From a virus: 42,500 bases of DNA. Under the pieces are notes generated by a model that was not told where the DNA came from, did no database searches, and saw only the letters and a program-made list of their open reading frames with translations. The position numbers were made by a program, and so were the translations under genes. The first letter of the stretch is position 1. Each line of letters begins with the position of its first letter. Below are positions 8,968 through 16,802 of this stretch, piece by piece. Location: the IMG/VR virus record IMGVR_UViG_3300047326_000044, positions 1 through 42,500 of that record. One strand, given 5' to 3'.

Positions 8968-9144
8968 TTAGCTCTTCGACCCTGCGTTCGGGACGTGGGA
9001 GATCGACATCGAATCGGAACGACTGGCTGCCGGCAGATGCGACTTGCGCCCCCCGATGTCGAGCTGTTCCATGTCGACGCGCACGATCTGCTCGTCGCTC
9101 TTGGGGACACTCTTCGTTGGATCGGAAAAAATGTTTTGGGCCAT
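8968..9144 (-). CDS. Small conserved-type phage protein (58 aa)
   Basis: Reading on the minus strand from the ATG at 9144 gives a 58-residue product with the core VDMEQLDIGGRKSHLPAAS and a Ser-rich end, stopping at a TAA (8968-8970) three bases before the scaffold start. It sits between the proline-rich gene and the scaffold gene in a compact operon. No catalytic motif is visible. It may be a minor virion protein. Confidence rests on tight spacing and plausible composition. Confidence 0.55.
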   Translation of the reverse strand: MAQNIFSDPTKSVPKSDEQIVRVDMEQLDIGGRKSHLPAASRSDSMSISHVPNAGSKS

Positions 9145-9153
9145 GAACGGCTC

Positions 9154-9597
9154 CTAAGCGGCTTGCGGCATCGGTGGAGGTGGCGGCGGTGCTCCGCCGG
9201 GCGGTGGTGCTGCACCAGGCGGTGCGCCCCCAACTGCGGCGCGCTGCGGCATCATCTGCTGCTGGCGCATCGCCATCTGCTGGAGGAAATTCTGTTCGCC
9301 CTGCGGCGATGTGGCACCGGGCGGCAGCTCTTTGCCGATGTCGATCATGGCCTTTGCAAAGGCTTGACCCAGCGGCGTCTGAGCGCCGACGAGCGGGATA
9401 ACCATCGCCATGCCGTTCAGCAGCGCGCCAGCAGCCTGCATCCCTTTGGCAGCGAGACCGGGATTTGTGGTGGCACCTGTCGCCGGGGAGGAACCGAAAG
9501 GCGGCTGACCCGGCGGCGCGGCACCAGCACCCGGAGGCATGCCCCCCGGTGGCGGTCCTGGGGGTGGAGGCGGTGATGGCGGCATACTGCCCGACAT
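9154..9597 (-). CDS. Proline-rich phage protein (147 aa)
   Basis: N- and C-terminal ends are proline/glycine-rich tracts (PPSPPPPPGPPPGGMPPG; GGAPPPPPPMPQAA). Between them is a helical domain of about 70 residues with KGMQAAGALLNGMAMVIPLV and FLQQMAMRQQQM. The low-complexity tails are probably disordered. It precedes the small and scaffold genes of the head module. Similar proline-rich proteins occur between portal and scaffold genes in related prophages, but I cannot name a function. GC-rich proline codons also give an open frame on the opposite strand, which I treat as a shadow. Confidence 0.6.
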   Translation of the reverse strand: MSGSMPPSPPPPPGPPPGGMPPGAGAAPPGQPPFGSSPATGATTNPGLAAKGMQAAGALLNGMAMVIPLVGAQTPLGQAFAKAMIDIGKELPPGATSPQGEQNFLQQMAMRQQQMMPQRAAVGGAPPGAAPPPGGAPPPPPPMPQAA

Positions 9598-9610
9598 GGC
9601 GATGCTGGAC

Positions 9611-9655
9611 TCAGCGACCGCGCCGCTTGCCCTTACGCTTCATGCGATAGCTCAT
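9611..9655 (-). CDS. Possible 14-residue basic peptide
   Basis: A very short frame (MSYRMKRKGKRRGR) preceded by a strong SD sequence (GAGGAGG) with suitable spacing, 13 bases before the proline-rich gene. Ten of the fourteen residues are Lys or Arg or lie next to them, so a DNA-binding packaging peptide is conceivable. It may equally be a leader that places ribosomes for the next gene. The strong SD is the main evidence. Confidence 0.35.
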   Translation of the reverse strand: MSYRMKRKGKRRGR

Positions 9656-9838
9656 GGTTGCCTCCTCGGTTGAAGTTGCGTCCAGACGCTCCTCGTTATC
9701 GCCGCCGCCTGGACCTTGCGGACCCGGAGACTTTGAATCTGGACGGATTGACTTCTCAGAGGCGGGCATATGTAGTGGCAAGCGCCGTATTTTCTTCCAC
9801 TTTTTGTGTTTTCTGCGTTTTGTCAGTATAAGCTATCC

Positions 9839-10042
9839 ATGCAGCAACGCCGAGCGCCGTGCGCAAATCCGCAGCGTTACCTAACCGTAAAGGAAGGGGC
9901 GTATATTGTCGGTTTGTCTTACGGAGCGCTCTATTTGAGGCTTACCGGCGTCAATCCGCCGCCCTACGTTCGCCGCGGAAAACGTTGGTTATTGCCGAGG
10001 GCGGAGTTTCAAAAATGGGCAGAGCAAAAGGTCATCAAGTAA
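9839..10042 (+). CDS. Small HTH DNA-binding protein, excisionase/AlpA-like (67 aa)
   Basis: The most likely start is the ATG at 9839. The product contains YLTVKEGAYIVGLSYGALYL followed by PPYVRRGKRWLLPRAEFQKW, the layout of helix-turn-helix type 17 (MerR/excisionase-like) proteins: a recognition helix, then a beta-wing with the G-(K/R)-R-W-L-x-P signature. It is transcribed against the structural operon and sits in the module inserted between the head genes and portal. Its end overlaps the lipoprotein gene by 28 bases. A regulator of the inserted module is the simplest guess. Confidence 0.6.
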   Translation: MQQRRAPCANPQRYLTVKEGAYIVGLSYGALYLRLTGVNPPPYVRRGKRWLLPRAEFQKWAEQKVIK

Positions 10043-10299
10043 TCGCAGTGGGCGCCGCATTGGCGCTGATGGCGCTCAACGGCTGCGCGAAGATGGGCGC
10101 GTTTTACAGCTGTAATTACCACGCGCGGATGCATCACAAGGCCTATGAAGACGTCATGTTCTTCGCCGGAGCCGCCGGCGGCGCTCTCGGTGGTGCGATC
10201 GTGGACAGCACCGACGGCGGCAAGACAGCCGAAGAACAAATCACCGATGAGACTAACGCGTGTCTAGTTGCTCAGGGCTACGCGCCAATGCAGGAATAG
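10015..10299 (+). CDS. Small predicted lipoprotein (94 aa)
   Basis: The chosen ATG at 10015 gives a short basic head (MGRAKGHQ), a hydrophobic stretch (VIAVGAALALMALNGC) and a lipobox-like LNGC, so cysteine 24 could be lipidated. The mature part has a glycine-zipper-like segment (GAAGGALGGAI) and two further cysteines. Phage lipoproteins of this kind include superinfection-exclusion proteins and outer-membrane spanin subunits, but neither is specifically supported. It overlaps the HTH gene upstream and converges with the winged-helix gene, sharing 22 bases of opposite-strand sequence. Confidence 0.5.
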   Translation: MGRAKGHQVIAVGAALALMALNGCAKMGAFYSCNYHARMHHKAYEDVMFFAGAAGGALGGAIVDSTDGGKTAEEQITDETNACLVAQGYAPMQE

Positions 10300-10790
10300 G
10301 GTCCAACGCCCGTTCGTCTCGCCAGCCACCGTTGCTCCAATGCCTTCTGGCGCTGCGCCAAGACCTCACGGGCCGCTTTCACTTCTGCAATCGGCGCCTC
10401 GATCACAGAGATGATTAGACTCTGTTCTCTTCCAGGGCGCCCTGCGGTCTCTGTTGCGAGCGCGATTAGACGGTAAGCGTTGGCGACTTGGCGCGATGCC
10501 GTCCTGCCGCCGTGCCAAGGCATGCGCACACGCCGTCGGATGCGCTGGATCAGACCCAGCTCCTCAAGCCTCCGGACCGCTGCTGTCGCCGTCGAGCGCG
10601 CTTGGCCGGCAAGACGGGCGAGGACTGCCAGTGAAGCCGTAAGGCACGCGCTACCGGGCTTCCGGGCGGTCCAGAGCATGACATCGGCGAGGGCGGCTTC
10701 ATAAGCCGTCAGAAGCCGTTGGCGGCGGAGTAGCCGGACGCGGGCGGCGATACCTCCGGCTTCGGCGCCGGACAGGGTGTAGGCGGACAT
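10278..10790 (-). CDS. Winged-helix DNA-binding protein, plasmid-replication-like (170 aa)
   Basis: Start taken at the ATG at 10790 (MSAYTLSGAEAGG). The central segment (about residues 50-90) reads as a winged helix: SLAVLARLAGQARSTATAAV, RRLEELGLIQRIRRR, then an arginine-rich wing and SRQVANAYRL. This resembles HTH_36-type proteins of plasmid replication initiators in alphaproteobacteria. The C-terminal third is helical and may dimerise. It lies after the hairpins and mini-array on the minus strand. The role could be replication or regulation; which one is not shown. Confidence 0.5.
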   Translation of the reverse strand: MSAYTLSGAEAGGIAARVRLLRRQRLLTAYEAALADVMLWTARKPGSACLTASLAVLARLAGQARSTATAAVRRLEELGLIQRIRRRVRMPWHGGRTASRQVANAYRLIALATETAGRPGREQSLIISVIEAPIAEVKAAREVLAQRQKALEQRWLARRTGVGPYSCIGA

Positions 10791-10885
10791 AGCTCGGCTC
10801 CTCGTAGCGAGGCCGAGAACCGCTGCATCCGGACAAAGCTCCGCCCTGGGCAAGAAATGGGCTCTTGCGAAAAGGGTCAGATTTT

Positions 10886-11029
10886 GGGATGCTCTGATGG
10901 TGGAGTCAGAGCGATCCCGGCGCTGCCGGACTGAAGGCCGTCCCTTGCCGGGGGCGGCCTTCGGGCGTTCTGGGCTATCTCGTTGTTTTCAGTCCTTCGA
11001 CTCGCACGGCACCACGCCGGGCGTGCGAG
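10886..11029. other. Cluster of three strong hairpins, possible structured RNA
   Basis: Three inverted repeats follow each other. HP1: GGGATGCTCTGA (10886-10897) pairs with TCAGAGCGATCCC (10905-10917), a 12-bp stem with one bulge. HP2: GAAGGCCG (10933-10940) pairs with CGGCCTTC (10955-10962). HP3: CTCGCACG (11001-11008) pairs with CGTGCGAG (11022-11029). None is followed by a T-run on either strand, so simple terminators are unlikely. The cluster ends 30 bases before the CRISPR-like mini-array and would be on the same minus-strand read-through transcript from the portal gene. Confidence 0.5.
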
Positions 11030-11059
11030 ATTGTCACAAAGCCGCGCGTGGCGTCGACT

Positions 11060-11277
11060 GCTGATCTTCCCCCACATCTCCCCGATGTGCTAAGCCTCCC
11101 GTTAACGCAAAAATGTGTCTTGCGAGTTGATCCTCCGCCGCATCTCCCCGATGTGCGCTCGGCCCTAACGTCTACGCGGAGCCCCAGTTGATCTTCCCCG
11201 TCATCTCCCCGATGTGTTAAAGAGTCCCTAGCGGATAGGCGAGGCTGGCTTTGTTGATCTTCCCCGTCATCTCCCCG
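11060..11277. CRISPR. Degenerate CRISPR-like mini-array (four repeats)
   Basis: Four copies related to the 36-nt repeat of the large array. Copy A (11060-11095) differs from the consensus at two positions. B (11126-11161) keeps GTTGATCCTCC but diverges at the end. C (11187-11222) and D (11253-11277, partial) share GTTGATCTTCCCCGTCATCT. The intervals are 30, 25 and 30 nt, as in the main array. Copy D ends only 7 bases from the portal stop codon, so the locus lies in the portal 3' UTR. No cas gene is adjacent. Either an old array or an RNA decoy. Confidence 0.78.
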
Positions 11278-11284
11278 CCGAATC

Positions 11285-13066
11285 TTACTTCTTCTTACCG
11301 CCGTGCGCGAGCAGATTGGCATAGGCGTCCGGATCGGACTTTTGCAGCTGCGCCAGAATGGCGTCTTCCTTCTCCTGCTTGGCCCGGAGTCGCGCCAGGA
11401 TCGTATCCTTATTTTGGAACGGTAGCTGTTCGATCGCGGACACCGGATCAATCAGCCCGAGCTTGAGCCCGTCGACCACGAGCGCCTGATGGTCCGCCTC
11501 AAAGATCGGGCTCGTGGTGTGCCCATCGACCACGACTCGGCCGTCATCCGGCAGATCGGACAGCAAGAATGACGTTTCCTGCTTTTTCTTGGCGTTGGTC
11601 CAGTAATTGCGCCCGTCTTTAGCGCCCATGATAGACAGGCGCAGATCGGCCGCCGCGGCGCATTGGCGCTCGACGATCAGGCTGCGGTCTTTAAGGCGGG
11701 CGCCAGCCGCCTTCATTAAGGGGTTGCTCTGCACGCCCGAGCGCACGCCGGGTTCGCCCCGGCCCGAGAGCATGTTGTCGAAGCCGGACAGCATCTCAAT
11801 GATGCCCATCAGCTTGTCGAGCAGCGGCAAAGCCTCGGGCGGGAACTTCGGGGTGATGTCATTGACGGAGCCGCCAGGTCCAAGGTTCATGTAGCCGGCG
11901 GCGCGGTATTGGTCATATTGCTCATCGGACAGACCGTCCCCGCCGGAGAACGCCAAGAGCTTGTCAACCTGCACCCCGAACAGGCGTTTGATGTCGGCCG
12001 CCGTGGTGGAGAGAAGGTTCTGCGGCTCAATCAGGTCGAACAGTTCGGATCGGCCCCAGAGATTGCCTTGCGTCTGATTCGGCTGGATCAGCGTATAGGG
12101 GTGAAGGCCGCTATGGATGTTGCCCGGTATGAGCAAGTTGGACCGCTTGAAGCGGGGCGCGATCAGGATGTCGGGCTCTATGATTTGGATGGTGCAATAG
12201 TCTTCCTTGTCCCAGACCCACAGCTCGTGCATCTGCACCATGGGCGCCGTCGTGGTCGGGTTGATCGACGCGTTTGACGGATCGGAGCCGAACTGCACGA
12301 CGCCGCCCGGTATCGGCCGCGTGGCCCCCGTCACGCCGGTTTGGAGCGGCGCGGTGCTCAGCACCTGATTGAAAAACGAATTGCTGACATCGCTTTTGCC
12401 GCCGGGTGCCGCGTTGAGCATGATCCGGTCGAACAGTTTCCGCGCGTCCGGCATATGATAGATGCGCCGCCACATCTCCGGCGCGCTGAGCATGACGCTT
12501 TCCACCATTGCCGGTTGCTCATCGAGCACATTGCAATCCGGGCGATAGACGCCGAACTGCCAAGGCATGACCAAGCTCGAATGATAGATCGGCAGCTTGT
12601 CGGGTCCGTCCTGCCGGATCCACTGCTTCAAAAACACCGAACCGTACTTCAGCGCCTCGAATACGCCCTGCGCGAATAGGATGTCGGTATTGGTCCGCTC
12701 CCAAGAGTGCGCCACGAGCCGAGCCGCGACGCTACCTCGCGCTAAGATTTCGTCCTCATATTCGTTCTCGAAATCCATCGTGAAGCTGATATTCGATGGC
12801 GAGAACAGAAATGACGCCAGCCTGTCGAGCACGGTATACAGCATGTTAATCAAAGATTTCGTGCCGTCGTTGCGACCGTTCTCAGTAATCATTGCGAGCT
12901 GGCGATAGAACGCTGCGCGCGTCCCCGCGTCGGCCCGGCAGATTTCAATGATCTCAAGCGCTCGCCTGACCAGCAGCTGATTGTCCGCCGGCAGATCGAC
13001 CATCGCCTCCGGTCGCGTGGCCTTGGATGACGAGCGCGGCAGATCATTGTCGACTGCGGCTGACAT
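11285..13066 (-). CDS. Portal protein (593 aa)
   Basis: A large protein in the position expected of a portal, two genes after the large terminase. Visible features are a helical N-terminus, the AVVESVML-like region (PAMVESVMLSAPEMWRRIYH), a central beta part (VQMHELWVWDKEDYCTIQII), and a C-terminal helical stem (about residues 390-500) with GFDNMLSGRGEPGVRSGVQS, a pattern familiar from portal proteins of podovirus-like prophages, then a charged tail rich in Lys/Glu. It forms the dodecameric DNA channel at one capsid vertex. The stop codon is followed at once by a CRISPR-like repeat. Confidence 0.82.
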   Translation of the reverse strand: MSAAVDNDLPRSSSKATRPEAMVDLPADNQLLVRRALEIIEICRADAGTRAAFYRQLAMITENGRNDGTKSLINMLYTVLDRLASFLFSPSNISFTMDFENEYEDEILARGSVAARLVAHSWERTNTDILFAQGVFEALKYGSVFLKQWIRQDGPDKLPIYHSSLVMPWQFGVYRPDCNVLDEQPAMVESVMLSAPEMWRRIYHMPDARKLFDRIMLNAAPGGKSDVSNSFFNQVLSTAPLQTGVTGATRPIPGGVVQFGSDPSNASINPTTTAPMVQMHELWVWDKEDYCTIQIIEPDILIAPRFKRSNLLIPGNIHSGLHPYTLIQPNQTQGNLWGRSELFDLIEPQNLLSTTAADIKRLFGVQVDKLLAFSGGDGLSDEQYDQYRAAGYMNLGPGGSVNDITPKFPPEALPLLDKLMGIIEMLSGFDNMLSGRGEPGVRSGVQSNPLMKAAGARLKDRSLIVERQCAAAADLRLSIMGAKDGRNYWTNAKKKQETSFLLSDLPDDGRVVVDGHTTSPIFEADHQALVVDGLKLGLIDPVSAIEQLPFQNKDTILARLRAKQEKEDAILAQLQKSDPDAYANLLAHGGKKK

Positions 13067-13069
13067 GGC

Positions 13070-13663
13070 CTAAACCCTGGGTCTGTAGGTTGGTAGCGTG
13101 GTCTCCAGCGCGGGAAGCGTGCTCATGACGGGTCCCGAATGCCCGGCGCCTTGCGTGTTGCGTGCGTGCAGTTCTCGCAGCGACTTGGCGGCGTGCGCGC
13201 CCGCGTTCGGAAACGCGCCTTGACTGACCGCGCCGCTATAGCCGAGCCCGTTCGCGCCTTGGAACCCGGTGACGCCCGGCGCGGCTGCCATGACCTGAGA
13301 CACCGGGTTATTGACCTCGATGAATGACGTGTCGCCGGCGCGCAGATTGTCTTTCATGTTGGTCTCTTTCATCAGCGCGGCCTCCGAAGCGTCAAGTCCA
13401 AACTGCTCTTGAGCCATCTGCGCGCGGAATTCGGCGCCCGCTTCCATCTCGCGGTGCATCGTGTCGACGACGCCTTTGATGCTTTTTGCCAGATGCGGCG
13501 TCGTCAGCGCTGCGGGCATGTCCTCGCCTTGGCTGTCAAAGCTGCAAACGGAACAATATCGTGGCAGCGGATCGGCCTCGACACTCGGGTGATGCAGATA
13601 GCGGAACTGATGGGGCGGGTGCGTCTCCGTCCCTGGGCAGGCGTAGACTCTGATTTTTGTCAC
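13070..13663 (-). CDS. Hypothetical virion-operon protein with N-terminal Cys cluster (197 aa)
   Basis: Lies between terminase and portal; its start overlaps the terminase stop by 4 bases and its stop is 3 bases before the portal start. The N-terminus has CPGTE..., then YCSVCSFDSQGEDMP, so a small metal-binding site using the C-x2-C pair is possible. The rest is helical (HREMEAGAEFRAQMAQEQFG), then a Gly/Ala/Ser-rich C-terminal half. No known family recognised. Position suggests a minor head or packaging-associated protein. Confidence 0.58.
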   Translation of the reverse strand: MTKIRVYACPGTETHPPHQFRYLHHPSVEADPLPRYCSVCSFDSQGEDMPAALTTPHLAKSIKGVVDTMHREMEAGAEFRAQMAQEQFGLDASEAALMKETNMKDNLRAGDTSFIEVNNPVSQVMAAAPGVTGFQGANGLGYSGAVSQGAFPNAGAHAAKSLRELHARNTQGAGHSGPVMSTLPALETTLPTYRPRV

Positions 13664-15558
13664 GACGATCTCCAGCTGCGCCGTCGCGCTTCCGACAGCG
13701 CGCGTTGCCGTATGACGCCCTTGCCTTTGAGGAAAGAGTCGAACTGGCTTTCGTTGTAGAGGTTGATCTGATCGCGCATGGTCATCTTGCGCTTCGCCTC
13801 CTCGAACTGGCGCGTCCGCTTTGTCGTCACGAGATTGCGCCGCACGCGCTCGTCCCAGCAGCGGATACCCATCGCCAATGCCATGACCCTGTCGTCTTTC
13901 GCGGAGCCTGCCGCCTCGATGCTGTCGCCTTCGCGCGCGATGGTCCGCATCTCCTCGATCGTGTCATGACTGCGCACGCGCAGAATGCCTGCGTTGGTGA
14001 AGTCACGAAGCCGTTCCATAATCGCAATCTTAAGCTGACTGAACGTTTTCCATTGCCAGCTGGAGCCGGGATGCGCCGCGTCTGAGCGCGTGTATGTATA
14101 GTTGCGAACGTTGCGCTGGATGTTTTCCAAGCCCTTCTCTTTGAACTCGCGGCCAAAGTAGCCTTGCTGCAATTGATGTCGCAAGCTCATAAGCTCGCGC
14201 CATGTCGCTTCGCCGGGTCCGTTGATCTCAACGATACGGTAAATGATCGAACTCTCGCCGCTATACCAAGCCTCCAGCGCAGCGATCACCCAAGCGAACT
14301 GTCTACTGTCGATCAGCGGCCAGGCATATTCGGCGACCTGGTCAATGCCATCGGAGAAGCACCGCAGCACCTGCACACAGGAACGGTCGCTTTTCTCGCT
14401 ATGCCCGAAGGCGGGATCGGCGGACACGACATAAACCGAGCCCTCGACCGGCTCCTCCCATATCTTGAGCTGCGTCGAGCGCGGGTTCGGCGACTTGAAC
14501 ACGCGAAAGTTGTTGAACTCGACGCCCGCCTCGAATGACCATGACGCGTATCTGCGCGACACGTTTTTGTTGATCTGCTCCGTCAGCTTCACCGGATCAA
14601 AGAAGACGGCTCCCGTAATCTGAAAAGCCTCTTCTTCATACCAGGGCTGCTCTTGGATGCGAAGCGGATCGCCGCTGTAGTCTATTCCGTCGTCATCATC
14701 ATCATTGGCGACGGGGTTCATCTCGCGCCTGATCCAGGCGAGTTGTTCGGCGGTTATCTGATGACTGTACTGTTCCCAGACAATCCGCATCTTCTCCTTT
14801 TCCTGGCTTGTCGGGAGCGCCTTGCCGTAAATCTCAAAATCGGGGTCCTTCCGGTCAATCCTCTGACCCGGATGCGACCACCAGCCACAGAAGACGCAGA
14901 CGCAGTGGTGATCGCCGCGCGCCTCATCCCAAATCTCTTTCCAAAGGTTCGGACCGCGCGCCGTGGATTCATCGACAAAGAGCCGATCCGGGTTTTCACG
15001 CGCGAGCGACGCGCGGAACGCCTCAATGCCGGACGCGTTGCCGTAGGAGCACAGCTCCGATCGGTGCGCGACGGAGACCGCAGAGCCGCGCCCAAGCGTG
15101 CCCGACGACTTTGTCTCGCGCACGCCGGCCGCCACGAAGTTGATCCGGCTCGTGTTGCTGAGCGTCAGCGAATAGCGGTTGTTGCCGGTAATGCGCGGGA
15201 ACTTGAATGAGGCAGGAAACTGCTCCATCATGTCCACAAGCTCTTGACGCGCTTCCAACAGATGCTGGCTCGTGTCGAAGACCAGAACCGCCGTGACCGG
15301 AAACACGCCCGCCCAAAACGTCATCAGCGCGCGGACGATCGTCGATACGCCCAACTGTCGCGACTTCAGAATTTTGAAATCATGCTTGTCTTCGGCGAGA
15401 CCGTCAAAAATGGCATCAATGACCATTGTCTGCGCGCCGTATAAATGATCACGCAGCACTATGAATCCGCGTTCCTTAGACTTTATGACGGTCTTGCCAA
15501 GGAACTCATAGAACGCCGCTTTAGTGCGTTCGGCTTTCGCCTTGGACCATCCGGCCAT
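13660..15558 (-). CDS. terL: Terminase large subunit (632 aa)
   Basis: ATP-driven packaging motor with nuclease. The ATPase part shows the variant Walker A KSRQLGVST (about residues 64-72), strand VTAVLVFDTSQHLLEARQEL and a DES Walker B-like region (RLFVDESTARGP, about 196). The C-terminal nuclease begins near YVVSADPAFGHSEKSDRS (about 350) and ends with the acidic DDRVMALAMG motif (about 560). Length fits full-size TerL. It starts 2 bases after the upstream gene and precedes the portal gene, the usual order. This copy is complete, unlike the remnant at 25.5 kb. Confidence 0.88.
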   Translation of the reverse strand: MAGWSKAKAERTKAAFYEFLGKTVIKSKERGFIVLRDHLYGAQTMVIDAIFDGLAEDKHDFKILKSRQLGVSTIVRALMTFWAGVFPVTAVLVFDTSQHLLEARQELVDMMEQFPASFKFPRITGNNRYSLTLSNTSRINFVAAGVRETKSSGTLGRGSAVSVAHRSELCSYGNASGIEAFRASLARENPDRLFVDESTARGPNLWKEIWDEARGDHHCVCVFCGWWSHPGQRIDRKDPDFEIYGKALPTSQEKEKMRIVWEQYSHQITAEQLAWIRREMNPVANDDDDDGIDYSGDPLRIQEQPWYEEEAFQITGAVFFDPVKLTEQINKNVSRRYASWSFEAGVEFNNFRVFKSPNPRSTQLKIWEEPVEGSVYVVSADPAFGHSEKSDRSCVQVLRCFSDGIDQVAEYAWPLIDSRQFAWVIAALEAWYSGESSIIYRIVEINGPGEATWRELMSLRHQLQQGYFGREFKEKGLENIQRNVRNYTYTRSDAAHPGSSWQWKTFSQLKIAIMERLRDFTNAGILRVRSHDTIEEMRTIAREGDSIEAAGSAKDDRVMALAMGIRCWDERVRRNLVTTKRTRQFEEAKRKMTMRDQINLYNESQFDSFLKGKGVIRQRALSEARRRSWRSS

Positions 15559-15560
15559 GG

Positions 15561-15827
15561 CTACCGCCTGCTAAACCCGCCAGGCGCCATCATCCGCTCG
15601 CGCTCGTCGATGGCGGAAAGATTGATGTCCACCATGCTCTTGACGGTGCCCCAGAAAATCGCTTCATTCTTGGCACTGTCGAGCAGCAGCATGGTATGCG
15701 TGTCGCCCGATGGAGTGACAACGACGAAAGCCCCCGCGAAATCGCCGGAACTATTTAGGTCGATCTTGTCCGCCATGCGCGTGAAAGGTCCGCTGTAGTC
15801 TGGCGGTTTGAGCTCGGTCTCACTCAT
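15561..15827 (-). CDS. Hypothetical phage protein (88 aa)
   Basis: A small protein with a beta segment (FAGAFVVVTPSGDTHTMLLL) followed by a helix (KNEAIFWGTVKSMVDINLS). It overlaps the upstream gene by 8 bases and ends 2 bases before the terminase start, so it is in the packaging operon. No known family recognised. A small-terminase role is conceivable, since no intact small terminase is seen nearby, but the length and lack of an HTH argue against it. Confidence 0.55.
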   Translation of the reverse strand: MSETELKPPDYSGPFTRMADKIDLNSSGDFAGAFVVVTPSGDTHTMLLLDSAKNEAIFWGTVKSMVDINLSAIDERERMMAPGGFSRR

Positions 15828-16035
15828 TGAGATAGTAGACGAGTTTTCCGTCTACGGCCTTTTGCGTGAACTGTCCTGCCTCGTAAGGGTGGCGCCGCGG
15901 CCCTTGGAGCACCTTCATGAAATCGGCTCCCGTCAGATTGACGATTGAGCGGGCGGCGAGGCGCGCATAGGCGTCGTCGTGCCAATCGCCATCGACAACA
16001 AAAGCCGGCAAGTCACTCGGCGTATCGGTGCTCAT
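15820..16035 (-). CDS. Hypothetical phage protein (71 aa)
   Basis: I prefer the ATG at 16035 (MSTDTPSDLPAFVVDGDWHD); an earlier start is possible inside the KTSC gene. Core: YARLAARSIVNLTGADFMKV followed by a basic turn (QGPRRHPYEAGQ) and a short beta tail ending KLVYYLNE. Overlaps genes on both sides (22 bases upstream, 8 downstream). Function unknown; the operon is dedicated to packaging and small accessory proteins. Confidence 0.52.
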   Translation of the reverse strand: MSTDTPSDLPAFVVDGDWHDDAYARLAARSIVNLTGADFMKVLQGPRRHPYEAGQFTQKAVDGKLVYYLNE

Positions 16036-16234
16036 AGTGCCCCTTGATGTCGGTTCTGAGCGCTTGGCCAACCGACCATGACGTCATGACGTTTGCGGCG
16101 AGCTTGGGCGGCACGCCCTGATAAACGCTGGTCTTACCCGTGTCCCAATCCACCCACAGTTCCTGATCGGGCGGGGAGTAGCCAATCCGCGAAACGTGGC
16201 TGCTGTCGACCTCAACCATCTTCGGGCGCGGCAT
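16013..16234 (-). CDS. KTSC-domain protein (73 aa)
   Basis: Matches the KTSC family layout: MVEVDSSHVSRIGYSPPDQE, LWVDWDTGKTSVYQGVP, then a helix and SWSVGQALRTDIKGHYEHRY. The name-giving K-T-S motif is present (GKTS). The family is small, widespread in phages and bacteria, and often linked to RNA- or nucleic-acid-related proteins, but its activity is not established. Start chosen at the ATG at 16234; an internal ATG at 16219 would also keep the domain. It overlaps both flanking genes. Confidence 0.75.
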   Translation of the reverse strand: MPRPKMVEVDSSHVSRIGYSPPDQELWVDWDTGKTSVYQGVPPKLAANVMTSWSVGQALRTDIKGHYEHRYAE

Positions 16235-16484
16235 CCGCAACCTCACCGTCTATGATTGCGCCGCCGCCATCAGCGGCGCGCGCAAAGGCGGCGTCATCCG
16301 CCCGTCTCATCTCTTGAAACGCAATAATTCCATCTGCGGTGATCAGGTAATGATGCCCCAACTTGTAGAGCAACCCGCGCTGCGCCAAGTGTAAAACCGG
16401 CGCTTCCCAAGCGCCGATGTCCAAAATGGGTTCGCCTTTCGCAGCGATCTCCAACACAATGCGTTCCTGATCGTCGTGGTTCAT
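16212..16484 (-). CDS. Small winged-helix-like phage protein (90 aa)
   Basis: Sequence order ILDIGAWEAPVLHLAQRGLL, YKLGHHYLITADGIIAFQEM suggests a helix, turn, helix and two-strand wing typical of small winged-helix proteins, followed by an acidic Ala-rich tail. The overlap with the KTSC start is 23 bases. A DNA-binding role is possible but unproven: no basic recognition helix stands out. Kept as hypothetical. Confidence 0.5.
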   Translation of the reverse strand: MNHDDQERIVLEIAAKGEPILDIGAWEAPVLHLAQRGLLYKLGHHYLITADGIIAFQEMRRADDAAFARAADGGGAIIDGEVADAAPEDG

Positions 16485-16508
16485 GGCCGATGGGTCTTCT
16501 TTGCGAGA

Positions 16509-16802
16509 TCAGTGAAGTTCACCGCGCGCCTCCTGCATGAACTCATGCACGATCGGCATCAGAACTTCATCGGTATTCTCAACCGTCTCATCGCTATACA
16601 ACACGACTGGCATCCAGATCAGAGCGCCGTGATGAGGACCGTCCGGGATGCGCAGGATGATCATCCGCCGCCGCTCGGGGTCGTGATCGCCGAGCCTTAG
16701 AAAATCGTTTTCTGCCTCACCCTTTTCGGATGCCCGAATGCGTGAGCAGCGATGCCGGTGTTTCATGAACCAGCGGACGTTATCAAGTGTGTCGTCTGTC
16801 AT
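16509..16802 (-). CDS. Hypothetical phage protein (97 aa)
   Basis: N-terminus MTDDTLDNVRWFMKHRHRC, then a charged region and a hydrophobic beta pair (RMIILRIPDGPHHGALIWMP) and a helical end (VLMPIVHEFMQEARGE). The ATG at 16802 overlaps the stop of the 44-residue gene as ATGA-type coupling. No known family recognised. There is a 24-base gap to the next gene without a clear terminator. Confidence 0.52.
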   Translation of the reverse strand: MTDDTLDNVRWFMKHRHRCSRIRASEKGEAENDFLRLGDHDPERRRMIILRIPDGPHHGALIWMPVVLYSDETVENTDEVLMPIVHEFMQEARGELH

